A DNA stretch of 64,000 bases, taken from NCBI GenBank assembly GCA_004335835.1, contig RWJK01001684.1:1-64000 (forward strand), in the 5' to 3' direction. Shown here one piece after another: positions 33,285 through 45,346 of this stretch. The stretch is from Scenedesmus sp. ARA3 (taxonomy: Eukaryota > Chlorophyta > Chlorophyceae > Sphaeropleales > Scenedesmaceae). Position 1 is the stretch's first letter, and the number at the start of each line of letters is the position of its first letter. Under the pieces are notes generated by a model, which saw nothing but the letters and a program-made list of their open reading frames with translations, was not told where the DNA came from and did not search any database. The position numbers were made by a program, and so were the translations under genes.

Positions 33285-36161
33285 TTAGGCATCCAGCTCC
33301 AGGGTCTTGACGGTCTGCAGCAGCAGCAGACAGGCAGATAACAGAGAATCAGCTTGAGACCTTCAGCATGTACTGGTGGCCTGTAACAACATGTGCTGCA
33401 CGTGTCCAACACCTAACCCTGTTGCATAACGCACACCTCACATGTGAAGTTGAGGTCATTGCGGCCGAAGTGGCTGTATGCAGCACATGCGAACTGAACT
33501 AAATAAGGGCAAGTGAAAGCAACAGTATATGGTACATATGATACTAGTAATCAGCGCACCTCCCAGGTGAAGTCGGGGTCGTCGCGGCCGAAGTGGCCGT
33601 ACGCGGCGGTCTTCTGGTAGCGCTGGTTGCCGCCACGCATCAGGTCCAGGCTCTTGGCGATCATGCCGGGCCTGCAGGCAATTTATAGAGACAGTATCAA
33701 ATTAGAACTAAAACTTTTATATTTGTTGTTGTGGTTGGGGTTGGCTGACTGACTAACAAATGTTTTGTGCATTCTCATGTGCATGGATAAGCAACAAGAT
33801 CTACACACGCCGTGTTGCTGCACACACCTCACGCCAGTGGCCTTCTTGACAGCCAACACAGCATAATTTGATCACAGTGTTGTTAAAAAAGAGTGCAAAT
33901 CAACAAGATACATAATCTGCGCGCACCTGAAGTCGAAGGCCTTCTTGACTGCTGCCAGGATGGCCTTGTCGTTGGTGCCCTGCTTGGCAGTGCCGTAGGT
34001 GTCCACGTGGATGGACAGCGGCTCAGCCACACCAATGGCGTACGACACCTGTTACATAGCAGGAAAGTAACAAACAAAGTGACATAATTAACAGGTCAGT
34101 GACATGTCGGTGGGCGGTGGATGCCGTAGGTGTCCACGTGGATGGACAGCGGCTCAGCCACACCCATGGCGTACGACACCTGTTACAAAACAGTAAAGTA
34201 ACAAGAAAGTGACATAAGTAACAGGTCAGTGACAGTCGGTGAGCGGGTGGATGTCTTGGTTGTCCACGTGGATGGACAGCGGCTCAGCCACACCGATGGC
34301 GTACGACACCTGTTACATGACAGGCAAGTAACAAGCAAGTTTAACAGATATGCAGCTTTGTGAGCAGGTCCTTCAGTGGTGGGTGGCACAGGCAAAGAAG
34401 CATGGCAAGTACCAGGTCCTTGGGCGATAAGGTGGTGCTACTGCACATCATGCACCTTCCAGTGCTTCCAAACCCTGTGCTGCCCGCAGCTGCACGCGCA
34501 CAGGCCCCGTCCCTGCAATTCCTACTCATTCCCTCACCTGCACCAGGCAGCGGCGGGCCAGGCCTGCAGCCACCACTGACTTGGCTGCCTGGCGGGCGAT
34601 GTATGCGCCGGACCTGTCCACCTTGGTGGGGTCCTTGCCGCTGAATGCACCGCCACCGTGTGCGCCCCAGCCACTGCAACACAAGCAGGAACAAACAACA
34701 GAAACAACAAGATAAGTAAGTGGCAGCCCCAGCAGCTAGCGGCAATCTGTAGGACATCAGCCGCATAGCAAAAAGCATGCAGGCATCCGCATCGCACAAT
34801 GCACTTCCGGCGTGAGTCTGAGCAGGCAATGCTGGTTCATTGCGGCTTGACCTGCAGCTGAACACTCTGCTGCTGCTGCTGCTGAGACCGCCCACACAAC
34901 CAGCCTTCATGCGCCCTTTGCTGCTGGACAACCGCTGTTGCCGCTGGTTTGCTGCATTGCTGCTGCTACTGCCGCGCGCACCCGTAGGTGTCGATGATGA
35001 TCTTGCGGCCAGTCAGGCCGGCGTCGCCGTGGGGGCCACCGATCACAAAGCGGCCTGCAAAGTGACACAGCAGCACAGCAGCACAACGCGAACATGAGTA
35101 AGGACCAACAAGCACCAAAATGCAGCGCGTCAGCCTGTTATCACATGCCTGGCGGTAGCAGTGTGCCAGTGGCATGCAGCACCCTATACGTCAATAAACA
35201 TCAATCAATTAGCATGTTCTTCTTCCAAAACACAGTAACATACTCAGCGGAGGGGTTGAGGTGGAAGATGGTCTGCTCGTCCAGGTACTTCTCCGGCACC
35301 ACGGGCTTCATCACATCCCACATATGTCGCATCATGTCACATAACAGCCACAATAACAACAAAGTAACAACAAGTGATACTCACCGGAGGGGTTGAGGTG
35401 GAAGATGGTCTGCTCGTCCAGGTACTTCTCCGGCACCACAGGCTTGATCACGTGCTCCATCAGCTCCTTGTGGATGGTCTCGTTGCTCACGTCAGGGTTG
35501 TGCTGCGTGGAGATGAGGATGGTGTGCACGCGCACAGGCACCACGGCGCCGCCCTCCTTCTTGTACTCCACAGTCACCTGGAGAAGCAGAAAAAGCAGCA
35601 GCAGCAGCAGCAGCAGCGTTACACAGTGCACAGGCACCACGGCGCCGCCCTCCCTCTTGTACTCCACAGTCACCTGGCGCAAAGGCAGCAGCAGCAGCAT
35701 AACATCAAAACAAAACCAGTTACACCTGCATCAGCCGTCGAAGCGCAGCCAGGGGCAGGTGCTTTTCTTGCGCCTCTTCCATGAGCCAAAAACCACCAGA
35801 ACAGGACATTTGACAACAAAGCACCAACCACCTGCTGCTTGGCGTCAGCGCACAGCAGCACGCAACGGCATATCTATAGCTTCAACTTCATACCAAAGAA
35901 CATAGCATACATCTGGGTCCTGCCGTCTGGGCACAGCCAGCCGCATGCACCGTTGTTGCGGACCTCGGTCAGCCGACAACCAACACAACAGAACATTGAC
36001 AACAACGCACACACACACCCGCTTCAAGACGTCTGCACGAGGCCAGGGGCGCATCCCTGGCTACATTTTGGAGCCCAGGCACAGCGCTGACAAGGCACAC
36101 CACGTGCTGTTGCCAAACAAGCGCTAAGCACACAAGATATTGCACACACAGCACAATTCGC

Positions 36162-36192
<31 letters not shown>

Positions 36193-38326
36193 CGCATGTG
36201 CCATTCTTGCGGACCTCCGTCAGCCGACAACCAGCACAACATAACATTGGCAACAAAGCACACACCACCCGCTTCATGGCGTCTGCACGAGGCCAGGGGC
36301 GCATCCCTGGCTACATTTTTGAGCCCAGGCACAGCGCTGACAAGGCACACCACGTGCTGTTGCTGTTGCCAAACAAGCGCTAAGCACACAAGATACTGCA
36401 CACACAGTACAATTCGCACCTGTCTTGCCGTCTGGGCGCAGCCAGCCGCATGTGCCGTTCTTGCGGACCTCCGTCAGCCGACAACCAACACAGCAGAGCA
36501 TTGACAACAACGCACACACCACCCACTTCAAGACGTCTGCATGAGGCCAGGGGCACATTCCTGGCTACATTTTTGAGCCCAGGCACAGCGCTGACGAGGC
36601 ACACACACCCGGCTGCTACCAGAAAGCCAGAACACTGCACAAATGCAATCCTCAACCACGCACCTGGGTCTTGCCGTCTGGGCGCAGCCAGCCGCATGTG
36701 CCGTTCTTGCGGACCTCCGTCAGCCTGTAGCCGATCTTGGTGGCCAGCACGTGAGTCAGCGGCATCAGCTCATCTGTCTCGTCGCAGGCGTAGCCAAACA
36801 TGTGGCCCTGGTCACCTGCATGCATGCACAGTGATGCGTGGTGAGACTTTGTGTGAATGTGTGTTGCATTTGTGCGTGGGCAGCGTCGGCTCATCTGTCT
36901 CATCGTAGGCATAGCCGAACATGTGGCCCTGGTCACCTGCGGCAAGATAGTGCGCAGTGGCACAGTGTGAGGATGCTTTGAGTTGCGTGCGTCAGCAGCA
37001 TCAGCTCAGCGTCCCGTCGATTTCATGGCTCAACATGTGGCCCTGGCCGCATGTTGAGTACAGCATGCACGCACAGGCAAGGATATGCTGCGGGGTTGTG
37101 CATATGCTGTATACGCGAGGGGAGGCGGCAGCGACTTCCTGCTCATAAGCATCACACAAGCCGGCTGGCACAGAGCGTCACAGTATGTGTGCAGATCCAC
37201 AGGTTTATGGCTGCACCTTGCTGCTTCGAAGGCTTTTGAGTGCAAATGAGCGGAACTGTGGCCTTTATAGCGGGCGTGATCTGGATGATTGCACTGCGAG
37301 ATTGAAGGCGAGATGCAAGGAAACTACAGCTGTTTGTTCCTGGCGTCAAAGGGCCTTCATTGTCAAAGACGAAATGCAAATGCATGCAACTACTGCTGCA
37401 CACATAACAGCACGCGGGTGCTGCAGCTGCTGCGTTCATACCAGAATTCACGCTGCTGCGCCAGCAGCAACTTTTCAGCTCCTGCAAGGGCCATTGCCAT
37501 GTGCTGTCCTGCACACTGTTGCTGTAGCTGCTGTCCTGCAAGCTGCTGCTGTCCTGCAAGCCCCACACACCTGCACCGGTCTCCTCCAGGGTCTTGGTGC
37601 CCATGCCGTGCACGCCCTGGCCAATGTCAGGGGACTGCTCCTCGATGTGCACCAGCACCTTGCAGGTGTCTGCATCCAGGCCCACGTCCTCGGAAGTGAA
37701 GCCGATGCCCTTGCAGGTCTTGCGCACAATCTCCTCGTAGTTGACCTTAGCCTTGGTGGTGATTTCACCGAAGACCATCACCATGCCGGTCTTGGTGGCA
37801 GTCTCGCAGGCCACCTACGATTCCGAATGCAATATAGATTGATAAGAGGGCTGCAGGGCGCACGCTGCTGTGCTAGCGGTTCGAAGCTGCGACTGTTCTA
37901 GCGCAGCACACTCTGGGAGCTGGATTCCTGACAAAGGCTGCTGCGCACCTTGGAGAGGGGATCCTGCTCCAGGCATGCGTCCAGAATGGCATCGGACACC
38001 TGCGTCGGGGATCAGCAGGCAGGGGCGAGAAGCACCCGGTCAGCTGCAGTGCGTGCCAGGCGCCCAAACAGGCGTAGGTAGCGGTTGAGCTGGCCAAGAA
38101 GCATAATGCATGTCGCAAAGAAACATTTGCAATCGGTGTGATGAAGGATTGCAACTGCTGCTGCCAGTGCGTGCTCTGGACGAGGGCCACGCCCCCATGC
38201 TCAGCCCCACTGCTGCTGCTCTATGGGAATCTAGCGCGCCCGCACCTGATCGCACAGCTTATCAGGGTGTCCCTCATTCACAGACTCTGAGGTAAACAGG
38301 AAGTTGTCGCCGTGCAGGTTGGCCAT
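33285..38326 (-). CDS. METK: S-adenosylmethionine synthetase
   Basis: Ten exons join in phase to 397 residues, the usual plant length: 38246-38326, 37949-37999, 37571-37814, 36664-36815, 35385-35577, 34982-35054, 34538-34673, 33927-34048, 33560-33671 and 33285-33314. It starts [20 protein letters not shown] and carries GHPDK, the signature [12 protein letters not shown] (split across exons 3 and 4), [21 protein letters not shown] with signature GGGAFSGKD, and ends [21 protein letters not shown]. The cytosolic enzyme makes the methyl donor AdoMet from methionine and ATP. The exon 6/7 join at Gly-Gly restores the glycine-rich loop exactly, a good check on the model. Copies of exons 4, 5, 8 and 9 occupy the introns. 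It converges with a sulfate-binding gene. Confidence 0.93.
33435..33485 (-). repeat. Decayed donor-side copy of exon 33560-33671
   Basis: [14 protein letters not shown] resembles the real [14 protein letters not shown] and lies in the following intron. Confidence 0.75.
34100..34320 (-). repeat. Two acceptor-side copies of exon 33927-34048
   Basis: [19 protein letters not shown] (about 34120-34183) and [18 protein letters not shown] (about 34252-34313) repeat the exon start and its CAG acceptor, spaced about 130 bases. Confidence 0.9.
35235..35685 (-). repeat. Copies of exon 35385-35577 on both sides
   Basis: The donor-side copy [20 protein letters not shown] lies at about 35243-35315. The acceptor-side copy [15 protein letters not shown] lies at about 35628-35678, with a TGCGCCAG acceptor. 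Confidence 0.9.
35905..36485 (-). repeat. Three donor-side copies of exon 36664-36815
   Basis: [19 protein letters not shown] recurs at about 36418-36480, 36168-36232 and, more decayed, 35913-35980. Spacing is about 250 bases. Each unit also repeats about 180 bases of intron. Confidence 0.9.
36880..37065 (-). repeat. Two acceptor-side copies of exon 36664-36815
   Basis: [17 protein letters not shown] (about 36882-36942) and a poorer [15 protein letters not shown] (about 37003-37050) repeat the signature-1 segment. Confidence 0.85.
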
Positions 38327-39691
38327 CTTGACTGACTGGTGAGAACGAAGAAGGAGAGGAGGGGCGGCTGTCTACAGACTATGTCTGCACTTGCACGCCT
38401 AAATGACCCAGGGCTAAAAGGTGATCGTAGGATGACGGGCTGGAGCCTATGGGGGAGCAGGACGCACACACTGCACCAGGAACTCTGCGGGTTCTGCGTT
38501 TCAAACGTGTGATTCCACGGCCCTTGGACAAAGCTCATATGCGTTCATGAGCGATGATTGTTTGACATTTTTATTCCTGTGTTGGCTCCTTGTCAACCAG
38601 CAGCAAGCACGTACACAGTTACGCGCCCAAATGAGGGCCAAAGCAATGACAGACCCCAGACCACAGCACTGCTTCGTCGCTGCATTCTACGCGCCACCAT
38701 GCATCACTTTCTCGTATGCATATACGCGTTATATATGCATGCACAGTTATTGTTGAGCTGAGGTGCAACCAATGCAAGGTGGCCTGCGCAAGAGTGAGAA
38801 AAGAATCAGGGATACCTGCTGCAATGCAAGGATACCTGAGGGTGCACCAACAGGCACATACGTTTCAAACATCTCGCTGTTGCATGTCCCGATATTAACC
38901 AGCGGATAATCATGTGCAGGCACGATCAGGACGGCTGAAGGTGCGACTGGGACTTGCGTCCCAGCTGCATGCAGGCAACTAGCCTGCATGGTGGCAAGTT
39001 TGCTGCGTGGTGGTTGCACAGCGCTGGCGGTGACCGCCAGCGCTGTGCAACCACCACGCAGAGTTGGGCCTGTTGCATCATCTCAGTAACAGAAAACCCA
39101 GCGATCCCAGCATGCACATTTATACTAGTTTTTGCCACCCAGAAGTGGACAAGACCACAACCACCAATGGCACATTTCCTGCAAGCAGCCTACCAGACGA
39201 TGATGGCCCAACAGCAGAATATCATGTCTCCCTGTTTGGAGTGCAAGCATCAAAAGAATGCATGCAAAGCTACGGCATTCAAGTTCAGACCATTTCACAG
39301 CATCACTCCATCCCTATCGTGCAGCAAAATCTTTGTCAGACTAGCCAGTCTGCCGTGCTTAAATAGTATTCAACACCCGTCTTCACACACCTTTGTTGTT
39401 GCGGTTCAGCAGCAAATGCCAGCGGCCCTCAGCATTGGCTGCCAACGGCAGCTCACCACTGACACAGATTAGTTGCCCACATGTGATGCATCACAGCACA
39501 GAACATGTACAGCATTGATGTAGCTCATGACAGAGCTGTGGCTTCACAGCAAGTGCCAGACACCTACGGATTTGGGTTCAACGATGCAAAAGCTGGGATA
39601 TCCTATCCGTGTTAACGAAAACCGCCGCAGCCGCTGTTTGTTGGCGGCCCAACAAACATGCAGCTGCTTACCACGCAGTGTTAGCAGCGTG
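38327..39691. other. Intergenic region with hairpin cluster
   Basis: No gene is supported. It holds the SAM synthetase promoter region on the minus strand and the inverted repeats listed next. Confidence 0.5.
38944..39061. repeat. Cluster of three perfect inverted repeats
   Basis: The largest spans 39003-39061: two 29-base arms that match perfectly around a single central base. Just before it lie CATGCAGGC/GCCTGCATG (9-base arms, 5-base loop, near 38968-38990) and CTGGGAC/GTCCCAG (7-base arms, near 38946-38963). Confidence 0.9.
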
Positions 39692-41145
39692 TCAACAGCG
39701 TGCAGGCCTTGGCGTGCCCAGGTGCTGCCTAGGTGAGCATGAACCTGCCCTGCTGCTGCACACACCACCACCACCATGTGCATTAACACCACCTCCACTG
39801 GTTGTGGCAGCAGCGGCACCAGCAGCTGAGCGAGGCGTCAATGTGTACGCAATGTTGCAGCAGACTGGCGCCAGCAGGCTGTTAGCATAAGGGCTCAAGC
39901 GTCCACTGGCAGCAGCTGCAGCAGCAGCAGCAGCTGCTCCCCCTGCACTGCTGCTGAGCCTCGTCGGCTGATTTTGATGCCTAGGTGACGCAGGCACTGC
40001 ACCTGCTGCCAGCCAGCCACCTTGACTGCTGCTGCAGGTTTCAGCAGGGCTGTTAGCAGCGGCTGCGTGTTCAAGCCTAGGGGACATTAGCCTGCCGCAG
40101 TCACTGGCACCGCGCTGCTGCTGCTGTTGCTGCTGCTGCATTTGGAAGTGGGGATGGCCCAGCAGGGGCAGCAGCGCCTGCTGCTGCTGCTGCTGCTGCT
40201 GCAGCTGTCCTGCTGCTCTTTTGGCTTCACTTATGCTGCCGCCGCAACCAGCACGGCCAGGAGCCCCACTACCACAAGCAACCCTGCTGCGCATGCAAGC
40301 AACAGCAACAGTGGCCGGCCGCAGCTGTAACGGCTGCCACGGTGAGGCCCTGTCAGCCGCACTGCTGCTACCAGCAACCGTCGCTGCCCTGGCACTCTTG
40401 CTGCCACTGCGATGGACGAAGCTGCGTGTGCTGCTGCTGCTGCCACCAGCAGCAGCTACCGCAGACGCCCTGGGCGTCCCGTGCAACACTGCTGGCCTGC
40501 TGCCGCTGCTGCTGCCGCTGCGGCTGCTGTTCCATCCAGGACTGCCCAACCTCTGCTGCTGCTGCTGCTGCTGGGCAGGGCTGCTGCTCCTGCAGCTCCC
40601 TAAGCCCCCTTCCCGCCCCGCAACGCCAGCCGCAACCGCTGCAACACCACCCCTGCTGCTGCTACTACTATTGCTAGCCGCGGACTGCAGCGCTCCCCTG
40701 CCACCTGTCAGCAGCGCCTGCAGCAGCCGGAAGTCCTCGCTGCCTAGCCCGCAGTCGGGGTGGCAGGAGGCCTGCAGCTCATGCAGCTGCCTGCTGACCC
40801 GGTGCACCTCCGCAAGGTTCAGCTTGGGCACTGCTGCTGCTGCTGCTGCTGCTGGGGTTGGGGCTGCTGGTGCTGCTGCTGCTGGGTTTGTGGTTGTGGT
40901 TGCACCTGCACAAGGCTCTGCAGCAGGAGCTGCACGTGCAGGCATGCTGCTGCAGGCAGGGGCGCTTGGTTCACAAGGAGCAGCAGCACCAGCAGCTGCT
41001 GATTGCTGTTGATGTGGCTGCTGCAGTGGCGGCTGTGGCGTTTGCGGCAGCAGGTGCTCTGTGTCCTGCTGCTGCTGCTGCTGCTGCTGCTGCCGCTGCT
41101 GCTGCCTGCTAAGGCCTGCCTGCTCTGTAGTGTCGCTTGCACAGC

Positions 41146-41177
<32 letters not shown>

Positions 41178-43658
41178 GGGCTGCTGCTGCTACTGGTGCT
41201 GCAGTCTTCGCCATTTTGCTGCTCGGCAGGATCTCCCTGATGGTGCTGCTGCTCCGGCCGCATGCTTTGCCGGCTGTGCATCAGCTGCTGCTGCTGCTGC
41301 TGCTGCTTCATCTCCTGATGCCGCTTAGCCGCGAGCTTGATGTCTGCGTCTGTCGGCATTGGCAGCTTCTGAAGCGACACAGACTCACGGTAGCCGTGTG
41401 CACGCATGAACTCTGCGCAGCAAGCAGCGGGCAGCATGCAGCAACACAAACTTGGATGCCTTACACGCAGTTGGATACAAACCATGCGCGCTGCTTTATT
41501 ATGCTGGTGTTTTGATTGCAAGAGCTGCTGTGTATAGGATCATGAAGGTTTCAATGTTTGTCATGGCTCAGCCACATCATGAAGCTCAGACACCTGCTGT
41601 TCTGTGTGTGGTGCATCCCGCAGGTCAAGGCTGTTGCTGCTTGCTGCGCTGCTCAAAGCTTACGCCACTGCGCGACACACTGCAACAAGATTGTACGCGC
41701 CAGCATCACTATATACACCTCGGTGCACTTCAGCCGCACGCCTCTCTACCACCAGCAGCCCAGCACAGCGCAGCACAGCAGCCGCTGCCATAATTTCTTC
41801 GTTCTGGCCGCACCTTTGTAAGCCTTCAGCCCGTAGGTGCCCTTCACCTGCGCATTCAGCGCTGCCTGCTGCCGAGCCGCCTCATGCAGCTGCCTGTAGT
41901 ACTGCTGCACTGCTGCTGCAGCAGCTGCCTCAGCTCTTTCAGCCTCGCTCACTGCGGCTTCACTGCTCACTCCTGCACTACCACTACCAGCAATAGCAGC
42001 AGCGCCTACGCCACCAGAGCCCGCATCTGCGCCTGCAGCTGCGCTTGCTGTATCACTGCTCAGTTGCCGCCGGACAGCCAAGCCTATGAAACTTGCAGAT
42101 TCTGATTCTTCAGCGATGCCATCCAGGGCCCACGTGTTTGCAATCAGCAGCGCAGGATTGGCAGCAGCTGCTGCTGCCAGCTTGGCTGCCGAGCCAGCCC
42201 CTGAGCCCAGCCCTTCTACAATAGCTGCCAGCGCCTCTGCATCAACTGCTGCTGCTGCTGCGGAGGCGCCGGGCGCAGCAGCTGTGGGGTCCGCAAGCTG
42301 CTGCAGCTGCTGCGCAAAGCGCTGCTGCTCCTCAAGCTGCTGCAAGTGCTTGGACTCGCGCGACCTGGCGGAGGTGGCAGGATTAAAACACCAACATCTA
42401 ACACATATAATAATACCCATTGAAGTGCTTTGATGCACGCATGTGTGATTCTCATCGTATCATCACAAGCAAACAGCAGTCCACTGCCCAGAGCATCCAG
42501 CTAGCAGCTGCTGTACCACGGGCCCCTCACACAGCGTACAGATGTGCGCCCAGCTGCTGATGCCGTTGCTCACCATCATCACAAGCACACAGTGTTCTTT
42601 TCCACATTCTATAGCATCCAGGTACCTGCTGCCCTACCACAAACACCTCACACAGCATACATGTGCGCTTCAGCAGATTTCAACATGGTTTTCACTGCTC
42701 ACCAGGTGCTGCCACGCTGCAGCGAGCTGTTGACATAGTCCCAGTCCCTCGTCTTCAGGTACCATGCTCCGTAGTGCTTTGCGCCGCTGCCGCTGCCGCT
42801 GCCACTGCTGCTGCTGGCACCTCCCCCGCAGCTCTGGCTCCTTGGGCTGTCCATGCAGCAGCTGCTCCTGGCTCCAGGTGCACTCACACTGCTGCTGCTG
42901 CTGCTGCTGCTGCCGCACACCAGGTCCATCCAGCTTCTGGAGTTGTTATCTGCTGGTCCGAGCGTGCTGCTGCGCCTGCTGACGCCACCACAGCTGCCGC
43001 CGGCAACTGAAGCGCGTACGGCACCCCAAGCACATGCCCCGTTGGCACTGTGCTGCTCGCTGCCGCCGCCGCTGCTGCTGCTCCTGCAGCTGCTGGTGTA
43101 GGCATCGTCAAAACATGACTCACGCTGCAGCACAGGCGATGCTGCGCTCCCATGCAACAGCCTGGACACCTGATATGCCCTGCTGGTCTGGCTGCCGCTT
43201 GCAGGAAAGCACATATCGCCAGCAGCAGCACTGCTGGGGGTCATCTGGCTGTCAGGGCCATACATTGTGCAGGTGTTGAGGGTGCTGTTGCCACCTGCAG
43301 GTTGTTGCCATACAGGGTCGATGAACAGTGCCCGGCTTTTGCGATGTGACGGGCTGCTGTTGCCGCTGCCTGCTGCTGCAGGCTCTGCACTGCCACCATC
43401 GCTAAAGGACACGCCCCGGGCTTCATGCCTATGGGCCGTGCTGCTGCTGTTGGTGCCGTCGCCATCAACTGCAATGAAGAAGCTGCTTGCTTGAGATGAG
43501 CAGCCAGCTGCTGCTGCACCGGAGCTGCTACTGCTGCTGATTAGATGAGCAGCAGATGCCGCAGCAGTGCCGGTTGACCCTCTTGGTGACCGTAGGATGC
43601 TGACAACCCCCTTGGTGCTTGCAGGAGAGTTGCTGCTGCTGCCTCCTCTGCCTGCTTG
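39692..43658 (-). CDS. FAM47-like protein (possibly ciliary), first exon uncertain
   Basis: Three exons join in phase: 42703-43658 (5' limit approximate), 41814-42364 and 39692-41412, over 1070 residues. KHYGAWYLKTRDW matches the YGAWYL...W core of FAM47 proteins. After a helix rich in Gln/Glu (RESKHLQQLEEQQRFAQQ) and an Ala/Gly-rich insert of about 130 residues comes KGTYGLKAYKEFMRAHGYR, matching the family's HGT..FKDFI.SRGYR end. The rest is Ser/Ala/Gln low complexity with Gln runs and an SSSS tract. Animal FAM47 function is poorly known. Ciliary association in algae is speculation. I could not find the start; the first residues after the putative acceptor near 43658 read GRGGSSSNSPASTKG. 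Confidence 0.55.
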
Positions 43659-45188
43659 CACTGCACAGCAGTAGTCGGGTAAGGTTAGCTGAGGTTAGAG
43701 GCACAGTTTTTCGATGCGTAGGCATGATTAGGAGTATAGCATGGACGTATGCTGGGCTGCGGAAGTGCTGTGCTTTATGACTTCAATCCAGTTGGTGCTT
43801 ACCACAGAGCTTCTGTCCATGCTGCGACATCAGGTGTCGCCCCAAGCTGCTAGCTGCCCTGCTGAGTGTGACACGCTGCCATGCTCTTGCTGCTCCAGTT
43901 TAGCATGGATTGACTCCTGCAAGACAGTCAGCCTGGTTTGGTAAGACCCCATGCATGAGGGGAGACACAAGCAAGAAAGGTGCAACAGCAGTGGCACAGC
44001 AGTAGCAGCAGAGCTGAGCATGCCAGGCGCCGCGCCAGGTCATGTATGCGTGTTAGGACACAGATACTCACTGCAAGTGTCATGAGCTGGATATTCAGGG
44101 GTATGAAGGCAGGTGTCCAGCTTTGTACTCGCCTAGTAGGCAGGAGCTGCAGCGTGGTCCTTGCAGAGTGGTGCCATCGTACGCAGCATAGTTAAACAAA
44201 AAAACTAACGCTCAGCATTAATCAGATATCGAAGTCTATACAGAGTAGCGTCTGTTGCTGTGCTTCTGTCAACTCGGGCACGAGTTATGCCATTAGCTCA
44301 ACTTCATACGTTAGCTGCCATACCGCCAAATTATGAGCGCAAGTGCTGTTTCTTCGCTGTGTGAATCATGAGTAGCACATGTTGCGTGCTTCAGCCACAT
44401 AGCTTCGACGCTATCCCTCGTCCCCTAACCCCTACCTTCCCCCACACAAAGAAGCTGCACAGGGTTTCAACTTGAAACAACAGCTGGCCTGTCGTGGTGT
44501 CGTCCAAGTCTGAAATAATTGCACTAGGAGAAGAGCACGAACTGATCAAACACTTGCTGTGCTGTATTACGACCGTGGTGCTGCACATTCAGCACATGCA
44601 CCTGCAAACACCAAGCCTACCAGGAACATCAACCCATGCATCAACATCAACATCAACAGGAGCTGCTTCATCCGAGCTGCTGTGACAGCAAGGCAGCGTC
44701 AATTGCAACGTACGCAGCATACAGCCAGTGCCACCCATATCGGGGTTGGGTGCAACCAAATTCCATGCATACACGACAAGTATTTATACGGGGCAGTCTA
44801 TGCTGCAGCAACTCAGACGCTGCACAACCACCCTCACTGCGCTTGCACTGATTGCATGCAATGTCCGCTGCGCCAACAAGCTGCCCTCGGTGCAACTTCA
44901 ATGCGCGTCTGAAACAGGGACCGTCAGAGACACATGCAGTTGGGATCCCACACGACAAAAGTACTCAATGAATACAACCCCAGGCACTCAAACCTGCCCA
45001 GAACGTGCCGGGCTCTACGTAACGCAACAGGACAAAACAAATGACATCGCCTATAAGCCCCGCACGCATAATAAAAAGGAATAACCAACAGCCACCACAG
45101 CACAACACTGTGCCGTGCGCACTCCGGTGCTGCACAGTCACTGCTGCTGCCTGATAGGACGCGACAGCAGCACTTCCTGCAAGCATCA

Positions 45189-45346
45189 TCAACACGCCCT
45201 TGCCAGGCCCGCCTGCCAGAAATCAAACATGTCAGTGAGCCTGCGCATGCTGATGTGCTGAGTGGCATAGCCGGCAGCGTACTGGCACAGCTGCTTATTC
45301 ATTTGCAGCAAACAGTGCCACTCGGCGGGCTGCCGTACGCGCTGCC
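45189..45346 (-). CDS. Orphan exon candidate, unknown protein
   Basis: After a CCTGCAG acceptor, a frame with protein-like composition reads QPAEWHCLLQMNKQLCQY and ISMRRLTDMFDFWQAGLARAC-stop. No partner exon and no family were found. It may be the last exon of a small gene whose other exons I missed, or chance. Confidence 0.22.

Noticed and set aside
40221..41012. Plus-strand Leu/Ala-rich frame
   Set aside because: Shadow of the FAM47-like coding exon; composition is that of antisense CTG runs.
44391..44588. Minus-strand frame with DLDDTTTGQLLFQVETLCSFF
   Set aside because: A donor-like end is present, but no acceptor or partner exon could be linked in phase.
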